From positions 1 to 64,000 of the forward strand of contig JADJNY010000009.1 of the NCBI GenBank assembly GCA_016714045.1: a DNA stretch of 64,000 nucleotides, written 5' to 3'. Within the stretch, counting starts at the first letter, position 1, and the number at the start of each line of letters is the position of its first letter. The DNA is from Planctomycetota bacterium (GTDB lineage: Bacteria > Planctomycetota > UBA1135 > GCA-002686595). The notes below the pieces were generated by a model. It was given only the letters and a program-made list of their open reading frames with translations, was not told the DNA's origin and did not search any database. Below, piece after piece: positions 63,344 to 64,000 of the stretch. A program made the translations under genes and the position numbers.

Positions 63344-64000
63344 ATGCAACGCACACGCGCCAGTTGGACCGCGCTCGCCGCCATCGCGTTCTCGACCTCG
63401 CACGCGAGTGCCCAGTGTCCGGACTGGAAGCGCGGGCTCCACACGAACGGGTTCACGGGCGGGAACTCCTTCGCCGAGACGTCGGCGGTCTACGACGACG
63501 GCTCGGGCGCGGAGCTCTGGATCGGCGGGCTCTTCACCACGATCGGGAGCACCGTCTCGCCGTACCTCGCGCACTGGGACGGCCAGCAGTGGCGCAGCGA
63601 GACGACCTGGAGCCCCAACAACTACATCCACGCGATGGCCGTGTACGACGACGGCACGGGGCCTGGACTGTACGTCGCAGGGCAGTTCTTCGTCCCGGTC
63701 GGCGCCGTCCCCGCGAACGGCGTCGTGCGTTGGAACGGCACGAGCTGGTCCGCGCTCGGCGCCGGACTCACGGGCGACGTGCGCGCGATCTACTCGCTCG
63801 CCGTGTACGACGACGGCACGGGGCCCGCGCTCTACGCCGGCGGACGGTTCGCGCTCGCGGGCGGCCAACCGGCGAACCACATCGCGCGCTGGAACGGGAC
63901 GAGCTGGTCGACGCTCGGCAGCGGGACGAACGACTACGTGTTCGACCTCTGCGTGTACGACGACGGCACGGGATCGGCGCTCTACGCGGGCGGCTCGTTC
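63344..64000 (+). CDS. Secreted repeat protein of the 'VYDDGTGPALYAGG' type (partial, runs off the end)
   Basis: ATG 63344 (AGGAG 6 bp upstream) starts a signal peptide (SWTALAAIAFSTSHASA), followed by CPDWKRGLHTNGFTGGNSF. Three and a half repeats of about 50-60 residues are visible: VYDDGSGAELWIGGLFTTIG, AVYDDGTGPGLYVAGQF, LAVYDDGTGPALYAGGRFAL and CVYDDGTGSALYAGGSF, each with a VRWNGTSWSALGAG-like part. This is a common planctomycete beta-propeller-like repeat. The frame is open to the window end (219 codons seen); the C-terminus is outside. Confidence 0.88.
   Translation, partial: MQRTRASWTALAAIAFSTSHASAQCPDWKRGLHTNGFTGGNSFAETSAVYDDGSGAELWIGGLFTTIGSTVSPYLAHWDGQQWRSETTWSPNNYIHAMAVYDDGTGPGLYVAGQFFVPVGAVPANGVVRWNGTSWSALGAGLTGDVRAIYSLAVYDDGTGPALYAGGRFALAGGQPANHIARWNGTSWSTLGSGTNDYVFDLCVYDDGTGSALYAGGSF

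Overview
The window looks like chromosomal DNA of a very GC-rich planctomycete. This is inferred from three things. Several secreted proteins share a C-terminal domain with an 'ACPCGN...GRGCANS' start and a 'FCTSATFNTSN...WGD'-type end. There are long FG-GAP/VCBS and 'VYDDGTGPALYAGG' repeat proteins. ECF sigma factors with C-terminal membrane extensions are present, as is typical of Planctomycetota. I see no phage, plasmid or CRISPR features.

Layout. 1-1030: end of a DUF3052-like gene and an orphan flagellin-like gene. 1065-5196 (-): a TPAT-type TRAP transporter operon (TatT, DctP, fused DctQM). 5311-8140: two membrane-anchored carboxypeptidase-regulatory-like (Ig-fold) proteins. 8319-13097: an NTF2-like protein, then a translationally coupled operon of ECF sigma factor, FecR-like membrane protein and secreted protein. 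13151-17611: clpS, a four-repeat secreted protein, an acetolactate-decarboxylase-like lipoprotein and a haem-binding protein. 17722-22446: an S1-domain protein, a 2'-5' RNA ligase, a GntR regulator with an ABC ATPase but no permease, and a cysteine dioxygenase-like cupin. 22561-28460 (mostly -): an alpha/beta hydrolase, a DPP-IV peptidase, a 27-bp tandem repeat, a SEC-C protein, a PAP2 phosphatase and tRNA-Pro. 28692-32055: small membrane proteins, the plsY-gpsA phospholipid operon and a 7Fe ferredoxin. 32150-38687: a giant ECF sigma factor fused to a membrane anchor and extracytoplasmic domains, a 40-bp repeat array upstream of it, an M48 lipoprotein protease and a PKD-like secreted protein. 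38810-39690: a toxin-antitoxin pair between two 77-bp repeats made of the 3' half of tRNA-Gly. 39752-50091: thiD-like kinase, three tandem membrane-anchored Ig-fold paralogues, YdbS/YdbT-like PH proteins and a 59-aa membrane protein. 50194-64000: mostly secreted surface proteins (CPCGN-domain protein, two tandem propeller-like paralogues, a decayed CPCGN copy, two VCBS proteins and a repeat protein running off the end), plus a TIM-barrel isomerase.

The region is dominated by envelope and secreted proteins plus two sigma-factor units that could sense the envelope. The most unusual objects are the one-polypeptide transmembrane sigma factor at 32150-35512 with its upstream repeat array, and the integrase-less toxin-antitoxin cassette in the tRNA-Gly gene. 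Six genes carry apparent frameshifts (seven sites), nearly all in homopolymer or CG-dinucleotide runs. These look more like assembly indels than gene death, so I annotated those genes across the break.
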